8,647 nucleotides of DNA, taken from assembly GCA_003505715.1 (NCBI GenBank), contig DNXU01000475.1, positions 1-8,647 of the forward strand. The letters run 5' to 3'. Of the stretch, positions 1 through 6,245 are shown piece by piece; the stretch's first letter is position 1; each line of letters opens with the position of its first letter. Both the position numbers and the translations under genes were made by a program. Source of the DNA: Cyanobacteria bacterium UBA8803. GTDB taxonomy: Bacteria; Cyanobacteriota; Cyanobacteriia; Cyanobacteriales; Coleofasciculaceae. The notes beneath the pieces were generated by a model. It made no database searches, was not told the DNA's origin, and was given only the letters and a program-made list of their open reading frames with translations.

Positions 1-34
1 TCTCCCGGTTTTAGCGAAGCGGAACCGGGAGAGG
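1..34 (+). promoter_or_regulatory. Hairpin containing the dnaX ribosome binding site
   Basis: Positions 1-10 (TCTCCCGGTT) pair perfectly with 23-32 (AACCGGGAGA), leaving a 12-nt loop. The 3' arm overlaps the purine-rich GGGAGAGG at 27-34. That is a good Shine-Dalgarno for the ATG at 40 and is the main reason to prefer this start over the internal GTG at 70. No T-run follows the stem, so an intrinsic terminator for an upstream gene is unlikely. It could be a dispersed palindromic repeat that happens to supply the ribosome binding site, or a translational control element. The upstream context lies outside the window. Confidence 0.5.
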
Positions 35-39
35 TTTCA

Positions 40-2256
40 ATGGGCTTTTCTTCTGCTCCACTAAGTCTTGTGAGTTACGAACCCCTACACCACAAATATC
101 GTCCTCAGACCTTTGCCGATTTGGTGGGGCAAGAGGCGATCGCTACCACGTTGACCAATGCCATTCTCAGTCAGCGCATTGCTCCTGCCTATTTGTTCAC
201 CGGATCGAGAGGCACGGGCAAGACTTCGTCAGCGCGGATTCTGGCAAAATCTCTGAACTGTCTCCAGGCAGATAAACCGACCCCGTCCCCTTGTGGTGTC
301 TGTGAGGTTTGCCAAACCATCGCTTCAGGTCAGGCAATCGATGTGATGGAAATTGATGCAGCCAGCAACACGGGCGTTGATAATATTAGAGACCTAATCG
401 AAAAGGCTCAATTTGCCCCAGTCCAATGCCGCTATAAGGTTTATGCGATCGATGAGTGCCACATGTTATCCGTGGCAGCGTTCAATGCTTTGCTGAAAAC
501 GCTGGAAGAACCTCCCAAGCATGTAGTCTTTATACTAGCAACCACTGACCCTCAGCGAGTACTGCCCACAATTATTTCCCGCTGTCAGCGATTCGATTTT
601 CGGCGGATTCCTTTAGAAGCAATGGTTTCTCATCTGAAGGATATTGCCGCTAAAGAAAATATCAATATTACCCCTGATGCCATCACCTTAGTAGCACAAG
701 TCGCTCAAGGTGGACTCCGGGATGCGGAAAGCCTGCTCGACCAACTGGGTTTATTACCCAAACAAGTAACGGCTGAGGAAGTCTGGGATTTAGTAGGGGC
801 AGTGCCAGAACGAGACTTGCTAGCACTCGCCCAAGCGATCGCCTCTGACAATTGCGAAGCCGTTCTAGACTATTGCCGCCTCCTGACGGATAGAGGCCGA
901 GAACCCCTAGTAGTTCTGCAAAATTTGGCAGGGTTCTACCGGGATTTGTTGATTGCTAAAACTGCACCCAACCGTCAAGATTTAGTAGCTGTCACGCCTC
1001 CCACTTGGGAGCAGTTGCGTCAGTTTGCCCAGACGGTAGAAGTTCCCTATATTTTGCAAAGTCAACAGCACCTAAAAAATAGCGAAGTTCAAATTAAAAA
1101 CACGACCCAGCCGCGCCTATGGTTAGAGATCGCCGTGTTGAGCTTGTTACCCTCTGCCAACCGCCTTCAGCAAAGGGAACCAGAACCTTCAAAATCTGAA
1201 TTCTCAGTCAGCAGCTGGGGAACTAACCAGACTCCCAAATCTACTCAACCACCTGCTGTCCCAGATACCTCTAGGATGGCTGCCTCACCAACGCCGAACC
1301 CCATTCCCACTCATGGGACACCCATCCAGCAGCCACCGCCCGCACCAACTCCTCCTGCCTCTGAACCAGCTGTTAGTGTTAGCGCAACGACAGAAAATGA
1401 CGTTGATGCCCAGGCATTGGGTCTAGAGCAAGTTTGGCAAAAAATACTCAACTACATTAAGTTGTTTGGAACTAAACAACTACTGCAACAGAAATGTTCA
1501 TTGCTCGCATTCACGGGTCAACAAGCCACAGTAGGTGTGAGTTCCAAAGGCTTGCTCGCGATCGCTCAAACCAAATTGCCAGATATTGAAGCGGCTTTTG
1601 CAGCAGCTTACCAGTCTCAGATCAAGGTTCATCTCCAAGTTGGAACCTCTCGATCTGACAGCAACCAACCTGCATCCTCAACTCTGACGGTAGAACCAAC
1701 ACCCCCAGAGACGGTGAGGCCACCTTTGATGAACGAGTCACCTCGCCCAGACACCAGAGCGGCGGTGTCTGAGATCGCCAAGAGGGAAAACGAAGAGCCT
1801 CCTTCACCACGGAGCGATAACCGCATCAATGCTATTAGCGATCGCCCCACTGTAGTCCCGTTAGCAACGCCTTCCTCTATTGAGTTCGTAAACGAAGCAC
1901 AAAGACAACCCCCCTCTCCTGTGCCACTATCAGTACCAGAATTAGACTGGGATACAGATGAGATTGAAAAGGCTAATAACGCTCTTATCAAAGAATTTGG
2001 AGGAGAAATGATTACGCTGACAGATGGGGCAAGCCAACCGGAATCTAAATTTACTGAGCCAACTCAATTTCAGGAGCGTATGGATAGGATTAAGCAGCAC
2101 CCTACTGAAATTTCCTCTCCTGCTGTTGTCGCTGGCAGGTTGCCCCACGAGAGTTTTGGGGAAGAGGATCTGCACTTAAATCGGGAGAGAATTTACCCCA
2201 ATTATGTCCCAGCTGAGTCAGGGCCAGAGGACGAAGATGAGGATCTCCCGTTCTAA
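40..2256 (+). CDS. dnaX: DNA polymerase III subunit gamma/tau (clamp loader ATPase)
   Basis: This is the ATPase of the replicative clamp loader, which opens the beta clamp and links polymerases at the fork. The AAA+ module is complete: Walker A GSRGTGKT (55-62), four zinc-binding cysteines (C74, C85, C88, C91), Walker B DECH (138-141), sensor 1 ATTD (167-170), the SRC arginine-finger motif (180-182) and sensor 2 around GGLRDAES (224-231). The collar domain runs to about residue 370. A Pro/Ser-rich linker (about 371-455) leads to a second folded segment (about 456-536) and then a long, probably disordered region to residue 738. Family resemblance begins at YEPLHHKYRP, so GTG at 70 is an alternative start; ATG at 40 has the better ribosome binding site. 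No intein interrupts the ATPase region, unlike Synechocystis DnaX. The C-terminus EDEDEDLPF resembles the SSB acidic tip. The gene carries four HIP1 octamers. The product is longer than E. coli tau (643 aa). Confidence 0.96.
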   Translation: MGFSSAPLSLVSYEPLHHKYRPQTFADLVGQEAIATTLTNAILSQRIAPAYLFTGSRGTGKTSSARILAKSLNCLQADKPTPSPCGVCEVCQTIASGQAIDVMEIDAASNTGVDNIRDLIEKAQFAPVQCRYKVYAIDECHMLSVAAFNALLKTLEEPPKHVVFILATTDPQRVLPTIISRCQRFDFRRIPLEAMVSHLKDIAAKENINITPDAITLVAQVAQGGLRDAESLLDQLGLLPKQVTAEEVWDLVGAVPERDLLALAQAIASDNCEAVLDYCRLLTDRGREPLVVLQNLAGFYRDLLIAKTAPNRQDLVAVTPPTWEQLRQFAQTVEVPYILQSQQHLKNSEVQIKNTTQPRLWLEIAVLSLLPSANRLQQREPEPSKSEFSVSSWGTNQTPKSTQPPAVPDTSRMAASPTPNPIPTHGTPIQQPPPAPTPPASEPAVSVSATTENDVDAQALGLEQVWQKILNYIKLFGTKQLLQQKCSLLAFTGQQATVGVSSKGLLAIAQTKLPDIEAAFAAAYQSQIKVHLQVGTSRSDSNQPASSTLTVEPTPPETVRPPLMNESPRPDTRAAVSEIAKRENEEPPSPRSDNRINAISDRPTVVPLATPSSIEFVNEAQRQPPSPVPLSVPELDWDTDEIEKANNALIKEFGGEMITLTDGASQPESKFTEPTQFQERMDRIKQHPTEISSPAVVAGRLPHESFGEEDLHLNRERIYPNYVPAESGPEDEDEDLPF

Positions 2257-2285
2257 TTAATATCGTGTCCGGTTGCGTTGATATA

Positions 2286-2319
2286 GTTCGTAGTAACCAC
2301 TGAAGTAGTTACTACGAAC
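2286..2319. repeat. Perfect 12-bp inverted repeat between convergent genes
   Basis: GTTCGTAGTAAC (2286-2297) and GTTACTACGAAC (2308-2319) are perfect inverted copies with a 10-nt loop. The element sits in the 82-bp gap between the convergent ends of dnaX and the glycosyltransferase, where a bidirectional terminator would be expected. Neither side has a clear T-run, so termination is inferred. The sequence resembles dispersed palindromes I recall from filamentous cyanobacterial genomes, so it may be a repeat-family member that also works as a transcript end. Confidence 0.6.
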
Positions 2320-2338
2320 CTCAGCAAAGTTGGGTTAG

Positions 2339-3766
2339 TTAAAACTCGAAACGTTCTTCTCCAGCTTCGTCAGTGCCTTGATGTACGGTTTTCACCCACT
2401 TCAGCCGCTTGGGACGTACAGAAATGCGAGCGGTAATACCAGCAATTACTAGCATCCAGTGCAGCAAGTAGAAGGTGCCCCGTAGGGTTTGCAAGAGAGT
2501 AACAAGCAATGTTGATATATTGACTTGGGAATTGCCTTTGGTGCGGCGCAACCCGATGAATATCCCAATTAAGGGAAGGCTGAGAGCCAGTCCAGTTAGG
2601 GGTGAGAGAATGGGCAGACGGTTGCGGGTGATTGCCATCACGCAATCCGGTATCGCAGCGGCAGGTAAAAGATACTGGATAATCGCAAACGAGAACAAAT
2701 CCAGCGTTTTTAAAGTACCCATGCGGTTACTGGCAATCAGACGCCAGTAGTCTAGATAGCGCTGGTATCCCCCTTCTCCCCAGCGGTTGCGCTGATGCCA
2801 TAAGGCTAGGGCAGTCGTAACCCCTTCTTCGGCAACAGGCGGGAAGTCCAGGAAGCTAATATCCCACTTGTCCAGATGCAAGCGTATGGTTAAATCTAAG
2901 TCATCCGTAATTGTCTGTTCGTTCCAACCGCCACAACGCTGTAGCGCCGATCGCCGCACGAACTGACCGTTGCCCCGCAACTCGCCAATCCCACCAACAG
3001 CAATACGCTGTTGTTGGATGTAGGTGTCGAAGGCCATTTCTGCCATTTGGCCCTTCGTCCAGAAATTATAGCCAGCATTGGCAATGGCTTTGCGCACCTG
3101 TACTGCACCTATTTTTGGCTGGTTAAACAAGGGTATAACTCGCACCAGCAAATCCTTCGGGACTTTTGCATCTGCATCAAATACGCCTAGAATATCGCCT
3201 TTGATCAAGGGGAGTACCTGATTGAGCGCCCCTGATTTCCCGCCCCCTGCGTCAGCACTTCGATGCAGCACCTTGAGTTGGTTGTATTCGGCGGTCAGCT
3301 TTTCTAACAATACTGGTGTCCGGTCAGTACTGTGATCGTTAATTACCCAAACTTCATAGCGCGTTTTGGGGTAATCTAGGTTACACAGCATTTTGACCAA
3401 ATTGCTGATGACCGCTTCTTCGTTTTTGGCAGCCACGAGCAAAGAAACATAAGGGACATCTTCTCCCTCGTCATAAGAGAGCGGATGGGGCGTCTTTAAA
3501 GGTCGAGCCAGCAATATACGCACTGCCTGAACTCCTAGGAGTGCTGTCAAGCCTACCACCAACCAGGAACCCCAAGACACTAAATGCAAGGCGATCGTGC
3601 CGCCCCAAATCATAGTTAACAGGAAAGCTGCTTTACGTCGGCGTCCTTCTAGTCCCTGGAAGAAGAAGGCATTCTCAAACTCTTCCTCCTCTAACTCGGA
3701 TAACAAAGAGCTAATGGGGTCTAGCTCGCTGCCACCATTATTTTCTGGCCAGGAATTCTCCTGCAT
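2339..3766 (-). CDS. mgdA: GT2 membrane glycosyltransferase, probable monoglucosyldiacylglycerol synthase
   Basis: A 475-aa integral-membrane glycosyltransferase of the processive-type GT2 fold. Visible catalytic motifs are D144 in INDHS, DAD (197-199), TDD (287-289) and QRNRW (325-329), which is the D, DxD, D, QxxRW set. Membrane segments are likely at about 46-85 (two), 355-377, 386-405 and 416-446, with the catalytic domain cytosolic between them. The acidic N-terminus (ELEEEEFE, 24-31) is not catalytic. Length, topology and motif pattern fit cyanobacterial monoglucosyldiacylglycerol synthase (Synechocystis Sll1377), which transfers glucose from UDP-glucose to diacylglycerol as the first step to galactolipids. 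A different GT2 activity cannot be excluded. It converges with dnaX and diverges from the desaturase-SDR gene. The upstream GAG before ATG 3766 is a weak ribosome binding site. The name rests on recalled resemblance, not a search. Confidence 0.8.
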   Translation of the reverse strand: MQENSWPENNGGSELDPISSLLSELEEEEFENAFFFQGLEGRRRKAAFLLTMIWGGTIALHLVSWGSWLVVGLTALLGVQAVRILLARPLKTPHPLSYDEGEDVPYVSLLVAAKNEEAVISNLVKMLCNLDYPKTRYEVWVINDHSTDRTPVLLEKLTAEYNQLKVLHRSADAGGGKSGALNQVLPLIKGDILGVFDADAKVPKDLLVRVIPLFNQPKIGAVQVRKAIANAGYNFWTKGQMAEMAFDTYIQQQRIAVGGIGELRGNGQFVRRSALQRCGGWNEQTITDDLDLTIRLHLDKWDISFLDFPPVAEEGVTTALALWHQRNRWGEGGYQRYLDYWRLIASNRMGTLKTLDLFSFAIIQYLLPAAAIPDCVMAITRNRLPILSPLTGLALSLPLIGIFIGLRRTKGNSQVNISTLLVTLLQTLRGTFYLLHWMLVIAGITARISVRPKRLKWVKTVHQGTDEAGEERFEF

Positions 3767-3802
3767 AATTTACTCAATCTCACCACCCAATTACGTTATC
3801 AA

Positions 3803-3820
3803 ACTGTATCTGATTGTATC
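3803..3820 (-). promoter_or_regulatory. HLR1-like direct repeat (possible RpaB site)
   Basis: Read on the minus strand the site is GATACAAT-CA-GATACAGT: two 8-bp direct repeats with a 2-bp spacer, one helical turn apart. The HLR1 box bound by the cyanobacterial response regulator RpaB is (G/T)TTACAWW-NN-(G/T)TTACAWW. Both half-sites here have A for T at position 2, and the second also has G for a W, giving 13 of 16 specified positions. It lies about 37 bp upstream of the glycosyltransferase start. Geometry is good but the match is imperfect, and a chance AT-rich repeat is possible. Confidence 0.3.
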
Positions 3821-3870
3821 CGAAATTGTTAAATTTTTTATACTTTGATGGATATGCTCGAAAAGTGGCA

Positions 3871-3882
3871 TCCTCTAGAGGA
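3871..3882. repeat. 12-bp perfect palindrome in the divergent spacer
   Basis: TCCTCTAGAGGA reads the same on both strands and sits near the middle of the divergent spacer. A shorter interrupted palindrome, GCAC-TG-GTGC, follows at 3886-3895. Symmetry of this kind suits binding of a dimeric regulator, but no regulator family is recognised and the site may be incidental. Confidence 0.25.
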
Positions 3883-3964
3883 ACGGCACTGGTGCTGTCC
3901 TGCATAGCCTTGTGATTAATTTATTGTTTGACAAAGTTAACTTAATGGTGTTGGGGATTTATCT

Positions 3965-5191
3965 ATGATGACTTCTGCGATCGTTACCGTCGCTTGGGGG
4001 CTGGGTTCTGTCTTGTGGGTGGAACTGGTGCGAGACTTTTATCACCTGTTATCTCATTATTGGCCGCCCTTGTATCGGTTGCATGTCTGGCATCATCGGG
4101 TTTTTCGTCCGGATTTAACTGCCGTCAGCGACGAGATTTACCGACAGGCTCACTGGTACAATGACGTACCAGAATGCTTGGTTATGCTAGCGTTCAGCTT
4201 GTTGCTGTGGGGGGTAACCCATATTTGGGCACCAGCAGAGCAGTGGGTGGTTTTGGCTGGTACTCTCTACACCTTAGGCTTTTTGTTCAGCGCGATCGCT
4301 CGCGGGAGTGGGTTGAAGTGGGCGCACGAACTGACAGATTATACCCATTCACCGGGAGCCTTTCTGACTCCGCCTTCTAACTGGACAGTAAATCGCCCCT
4401 ACCACTGGCGGCATCATTTTGATAATCAAAAGGCTTACTACTGCGGCACCTTTACGTTAGTAGACAAACTTATGGGAACAGCTCTTTCCCTCAAAGGTAA
4501 AACAATTGCTGTGACAGGCGCATCGGGAACATTGGGGCGATCGCTTTTGCACCATCTCCACAACCGAGGAGCGAAAGTTATCGCTTTGACCTCTAAGGAT
4601 CAAGCTATGAATTTGCTGGTGCAGGAGAAAAATATACCGCTCAAAACAATTACTTGGCAAGTCGGGAAAGAGTCAGAGTTAGTTTCAGAGCTAGAGCAAG
4701 TGGATATCTTGATTCTCAATCACGGGATTAACGTGCATGGGGAGAGAACAGCAGAGGCGATCGCTCTATCCTATGAAGTCAACACCTTTTCTAGTTGGCG
4801 GTTGATGGAACTGTTTTTTAAAACGGTACGCACGAATGAAGAGATTGCCCGTAAGGAAGTGTGGGTGAATACGTCTGAGGCGGAAGTCAGTCCGGCAGTG
4901 AGTCCTCTGTACGAACTCAGCAAAAGGGCTTTGGGAGATTTAGTAACCCTGCGGCGTTTGGATGCACCTTGCGTAGTACGCAAACTGATATTGGGGCCTT
5001 TTAAGAGCAATCTCAATCCCATTGGCGTGATGTCAGCAGATTGGGTTGCCAAGCAAATTGTCAATCTAGCCGTTAGAGATGTACGCAATATCATTGTCAC
5101 GATTAATCCTTTCATCTTGGTAGCGTTTCCTATGAAAGAATTCTTTGTTAGCACGTATTTTAAACTCTTCAGTCGCCAGACGGATGCTTAA
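3965..5191 (+). CDS. Bifunctional sterol desaturase-like / short-chain dehydrogenase fusion
   Basis: A 408-aa two-domain protein. Residues 1 to about 170 are a membrane di-iron domain of the fatty acid hydroxylase/sterol desaturase superfamily, with histidine boxes HLLSH (27-31), HVWHH (40-44) and HWRHH (147-151), further histidines at H121 and H128, and hydrophobic segments at about 6-22, 71-86 and 93-112. Residues about 178-408 form a Rossmann short-chain dehydrogenase with TGASGTLG (184-191), NHG (252-254) and catalytic YELSK (Y316, K320), with S304 a possible serine partner. The family is known from cyanobacteria under this bifunctional name; substrate and product are unknown. Fusion suggests successive oxidation and dehydrogenase steps on one lipid, which is inference. 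The start is ATG 3965 or the adjacent ATG 3968, with GGGGA about 9 nt upstream. Three HIP1 octamers lie inside. The gene diverges from the glycosyltransferase and converges with the GTPase operon. Confidence 0.88.
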   Translation: MMTSAIVTVAWGLGSVLWVELVRDFYHLLSHYWPPLYRLHVWHHRVFRPDLTAVSDEIYRQAHWYNDVPECLVMLAFSLLLWGVTHIWAPAEQWVVLAGTLYTLGFLFSAIARGSGLKWAHELTDYTHSPGAFLTPPSNWTVNRPYHWRHHFDNQKAYYCGTFTLVDKLMGTALSLKGKTIAVTGASGTLGRSLLHHLHNRGAKVIALTSKDQAMNLLVQEKNIPLKTITWQVGKESELVSELEQVDILILNHGINVHGERTAEAIALSYEVNTFSSWRLMELFFKTVRTNEEIARKEVWVNTSEAEVSPAVSPLYELSKRALGDLVTLRRLDAPCVVRKLILGPFKSNLNPIGVMSADWVAKQIVNLAVRDVRNIIVTINPFILVAFPMKEFFVSTYFKLFSRQTDA

Positions 5192-5193
5192 TG

Positions 5194-5235
5194 GTTCATT
5201 GTTCATTGTTCATTGTTGATGGTTCATTGTTGATC
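5194..5235 (+). repeat. Tandem heptad repeat (GTTCATT, STRR type)
   Basis: Six 7-bp units run in strict register from 5194: GTTCATT three times, GTTGATG, GTTCATT, GTTGATC. This is the pattern of cyanobacterial short tandemly repeated repetitive sequences. The array starts 2 bp after the desaturase-SDR stop codon. The substituted fourth and sixth units show divergence from a GTTCATT founder. Confidence 0.8.
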
Positions 5236-5334
5236 TTTCAGGGCAATAATAAATTCTCTAGGCAACGATAAGCTATCAACAATAAACTATTGGAAATCAA
5301 ATTATGAAAAATAAAAAATGAACAATGAACAATG
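5197..5334. repeat. Long inverted repeat built from the heptad array
   Basis: Positions 5197-5214 are perfectly complementary in inverted orientation to 5317-5334 (18 bp; AATGAAC twice then AATG). An inner pair, ATTGTTGAT at 5226-5234 and ATCAACAAT at 5275-5283, nests inside. The structure fills the 146-bp gap between the convergent ends of the desaturase-SDR gene and the GTPase operon. It could act as a bidirectional transcript end or 3' stabiliser. It encodes nothing visible. Confidence 0.65.
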
Positions 5335-5337
5335 CTT

Positions 5338-6210
5338 TCACCCTTTGTCTCTATTCTGAGAATCAGAACTTTGGCTCTTTCCAGAAGTTGCCTTCTTATT
5401 AGCCAAAATGATTTCCCACAAAAATTCTAACCAATAGGACACGAGCGTCCGCAAAACCATGAACCACATTAGGGGATTTTTGGGATCTTTACCTTCCCAA
5501 AGGTTTGCTAAGGAAAATTCTGGTTTGACAGGTAATTCACTCCAATCGTTCGTATCCATCAGACTGGATAGGCTGCGCCAAACGAGAGCTTCTTCGAGGC
5601 TCTCTCTTTTCTTAATTCCGGTAACCACAATTAGAGGCCCTGTTTGAGTTGGTAAGCAATAGTCCTTAAGTTCCTCGGCTAACTCATTTCTCAGCTTGGG
5701 TGAATTGCATCCTATTTTCTTCGTTAGGTTTGGTGCTTTGCTCAAGGGTAACTCTTGAGATGAGTCTAGAGCCACTAATTCCAGCATGGATTGACGGGAA
5801 ACTTCAAACCCATACTCCCCATCTAAGGGTACGGCATTGTTGATTTGTGCAAGTAAGGATTTCTGTGGGGACGGCTTCAAGGGCGTATCGTTTTGTTCAA
5901 GTAAAGCACGAGCAGCCAGACGACGTAGGGCGAGTTCGTCAGAACTGCAACCTACCCAGGCTACAGCAATACGGATCGGGCGGTCTAAAAAATCCACTCG
6001 CCCCTCTGGCTCAATACCAGTTACCAGCAATAGCAATCGTTCGTCCGGCAATCGCTCCAGCGCCACGGAAGGCGTCTCGTTATCAATGAGGTTGCTGAGT
6101 TCCAAGCCAATAGGCGGCAGTTGCAGTCTGGCTGAGTTATCCTCATCAATTTGCAGCCAGCGGTAATCACAATCCTGAGCAAAGCCGCGACTCTGGACAT
6201 AGAGATCCAT
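5338..6210 (-). CDS. Uncharacterised GTPase-operon partner protein, possibly membrane-tethered
   Basis: A 290-aa protein with no domain that I recognise. It starts MDLYVQSRGF at 6210; AGGA at 6220-6223 lies 9 nt upstream, and the longer frame to 6303 would overlap the preceding gene, so this start is preferred. A hydrophobic strand ending in VTGI occurs twice (63-66 and 196-199), each followed by a charged stretch and an Ala/Leu-rich helix, which suggests two related halves, the second more diverged. Residues 247-270 (MWFMVLRTLVSYW and onward) form a hydrophobic helix, followed by a polar Lys/Ser tail, so membrane attachment is plausible. It lies 35 bp downstream of the P-loop GTPase on the same strand and is almost certainly co-transcribed. 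An adaptor, effector or regulator for that GTPase is the natural inference. The gene has no HIP1 octamer. Similar proteins beginning MDLYVQSRG seem familiar from cyanobacteria, but their function is not known to me. Confidence 0.75.
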   Translation of the reverse strand: MDLYVQSRGFAQDCDYRWLQIDEDNSARLQLPPIGLELSNLIDNETPSVALERLPDERLLLLVTGIEPEGRVDFLDRPIRIAVAWVGCSSDELALRRLAARALLEQNDTPLKPSPQKSLLAQINNAVPLDGEYGFEVSRQSMLELVALDSSQELPLSKAPNLTKKIGCNSPKLRNELAEELKDYCLPTQTGPLIVVTGIKKRESLEEALVWRSLSSLMDTNDWSELPVKPEFSLANLWEGKDPKNPLMWFMVLRTLVSYWLEFLWEIILANKKATSGKSQSSDSQNRDKG

Positions 6211-6219
6211 AGGTCTAAT

Positions 6220-6223
6220 TCCT
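6220..6223 (-). promoter_or_regulatory. Ribosome binding site deciding the partner-gene start
   Basis: AGGA on the minus strand lies 9 nt before ATG 6210. It supports the 290-aa start over the longer frame that would overlap the GTPase gene by 58 bp. Confidence 0.55.
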
Positions 6224-6245
6224 AATCTTAAAATAGGGAGTGAGG

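Larger units (their letters stand above)
3767..3964. promoter_or_regulatory. Divergent promoter region
   Basis: This 198-bp spacer separates the starts of the divergent glycosyltransferase and desaturase-SDR genes, so it should hold both promoters. On the plus strand TTGACA at 3928-3933 matches a -35 box, but no convincing -10 lies 16-18 bp downstream. On the minus strand TATAAA and TACAAT are possible -10 boxes without a good -35. The region also has a direct repeat (3803-3820) and a perfect 12-bp palindrome (3871-3882). The promoter role follows from gene arrangement more than from clear boxes. Confidence 0.45.

Noticed and set aside
1629..1991. A 120-codon minus-strand frame inside dnaX
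   Set aside because: It is opposite the low-complexity disordered tail of dnaX, has no recognisable domain, and the plus-strand frame is clearly the real gene.
40..2256. A DnaX intein, as in Synechocystis
   Set aside because: The AAA+ region runs uninterrupted from Walker A to sensor 2, with no intein-like insertion or splice-junction residues.
4771..5154. A 127-codon minus-strand frame inside the desaturase-SDR gene
   Set aside because: It is antisense to the catalytic SDR region and resembles no family; its composition is a shadow of the coding strand.
5194..5334. CRISPR array
   Set aside because: The units are 7-bp tandem copies without spacers, and the second block is an inverted copy; this is a heptad repeat region.
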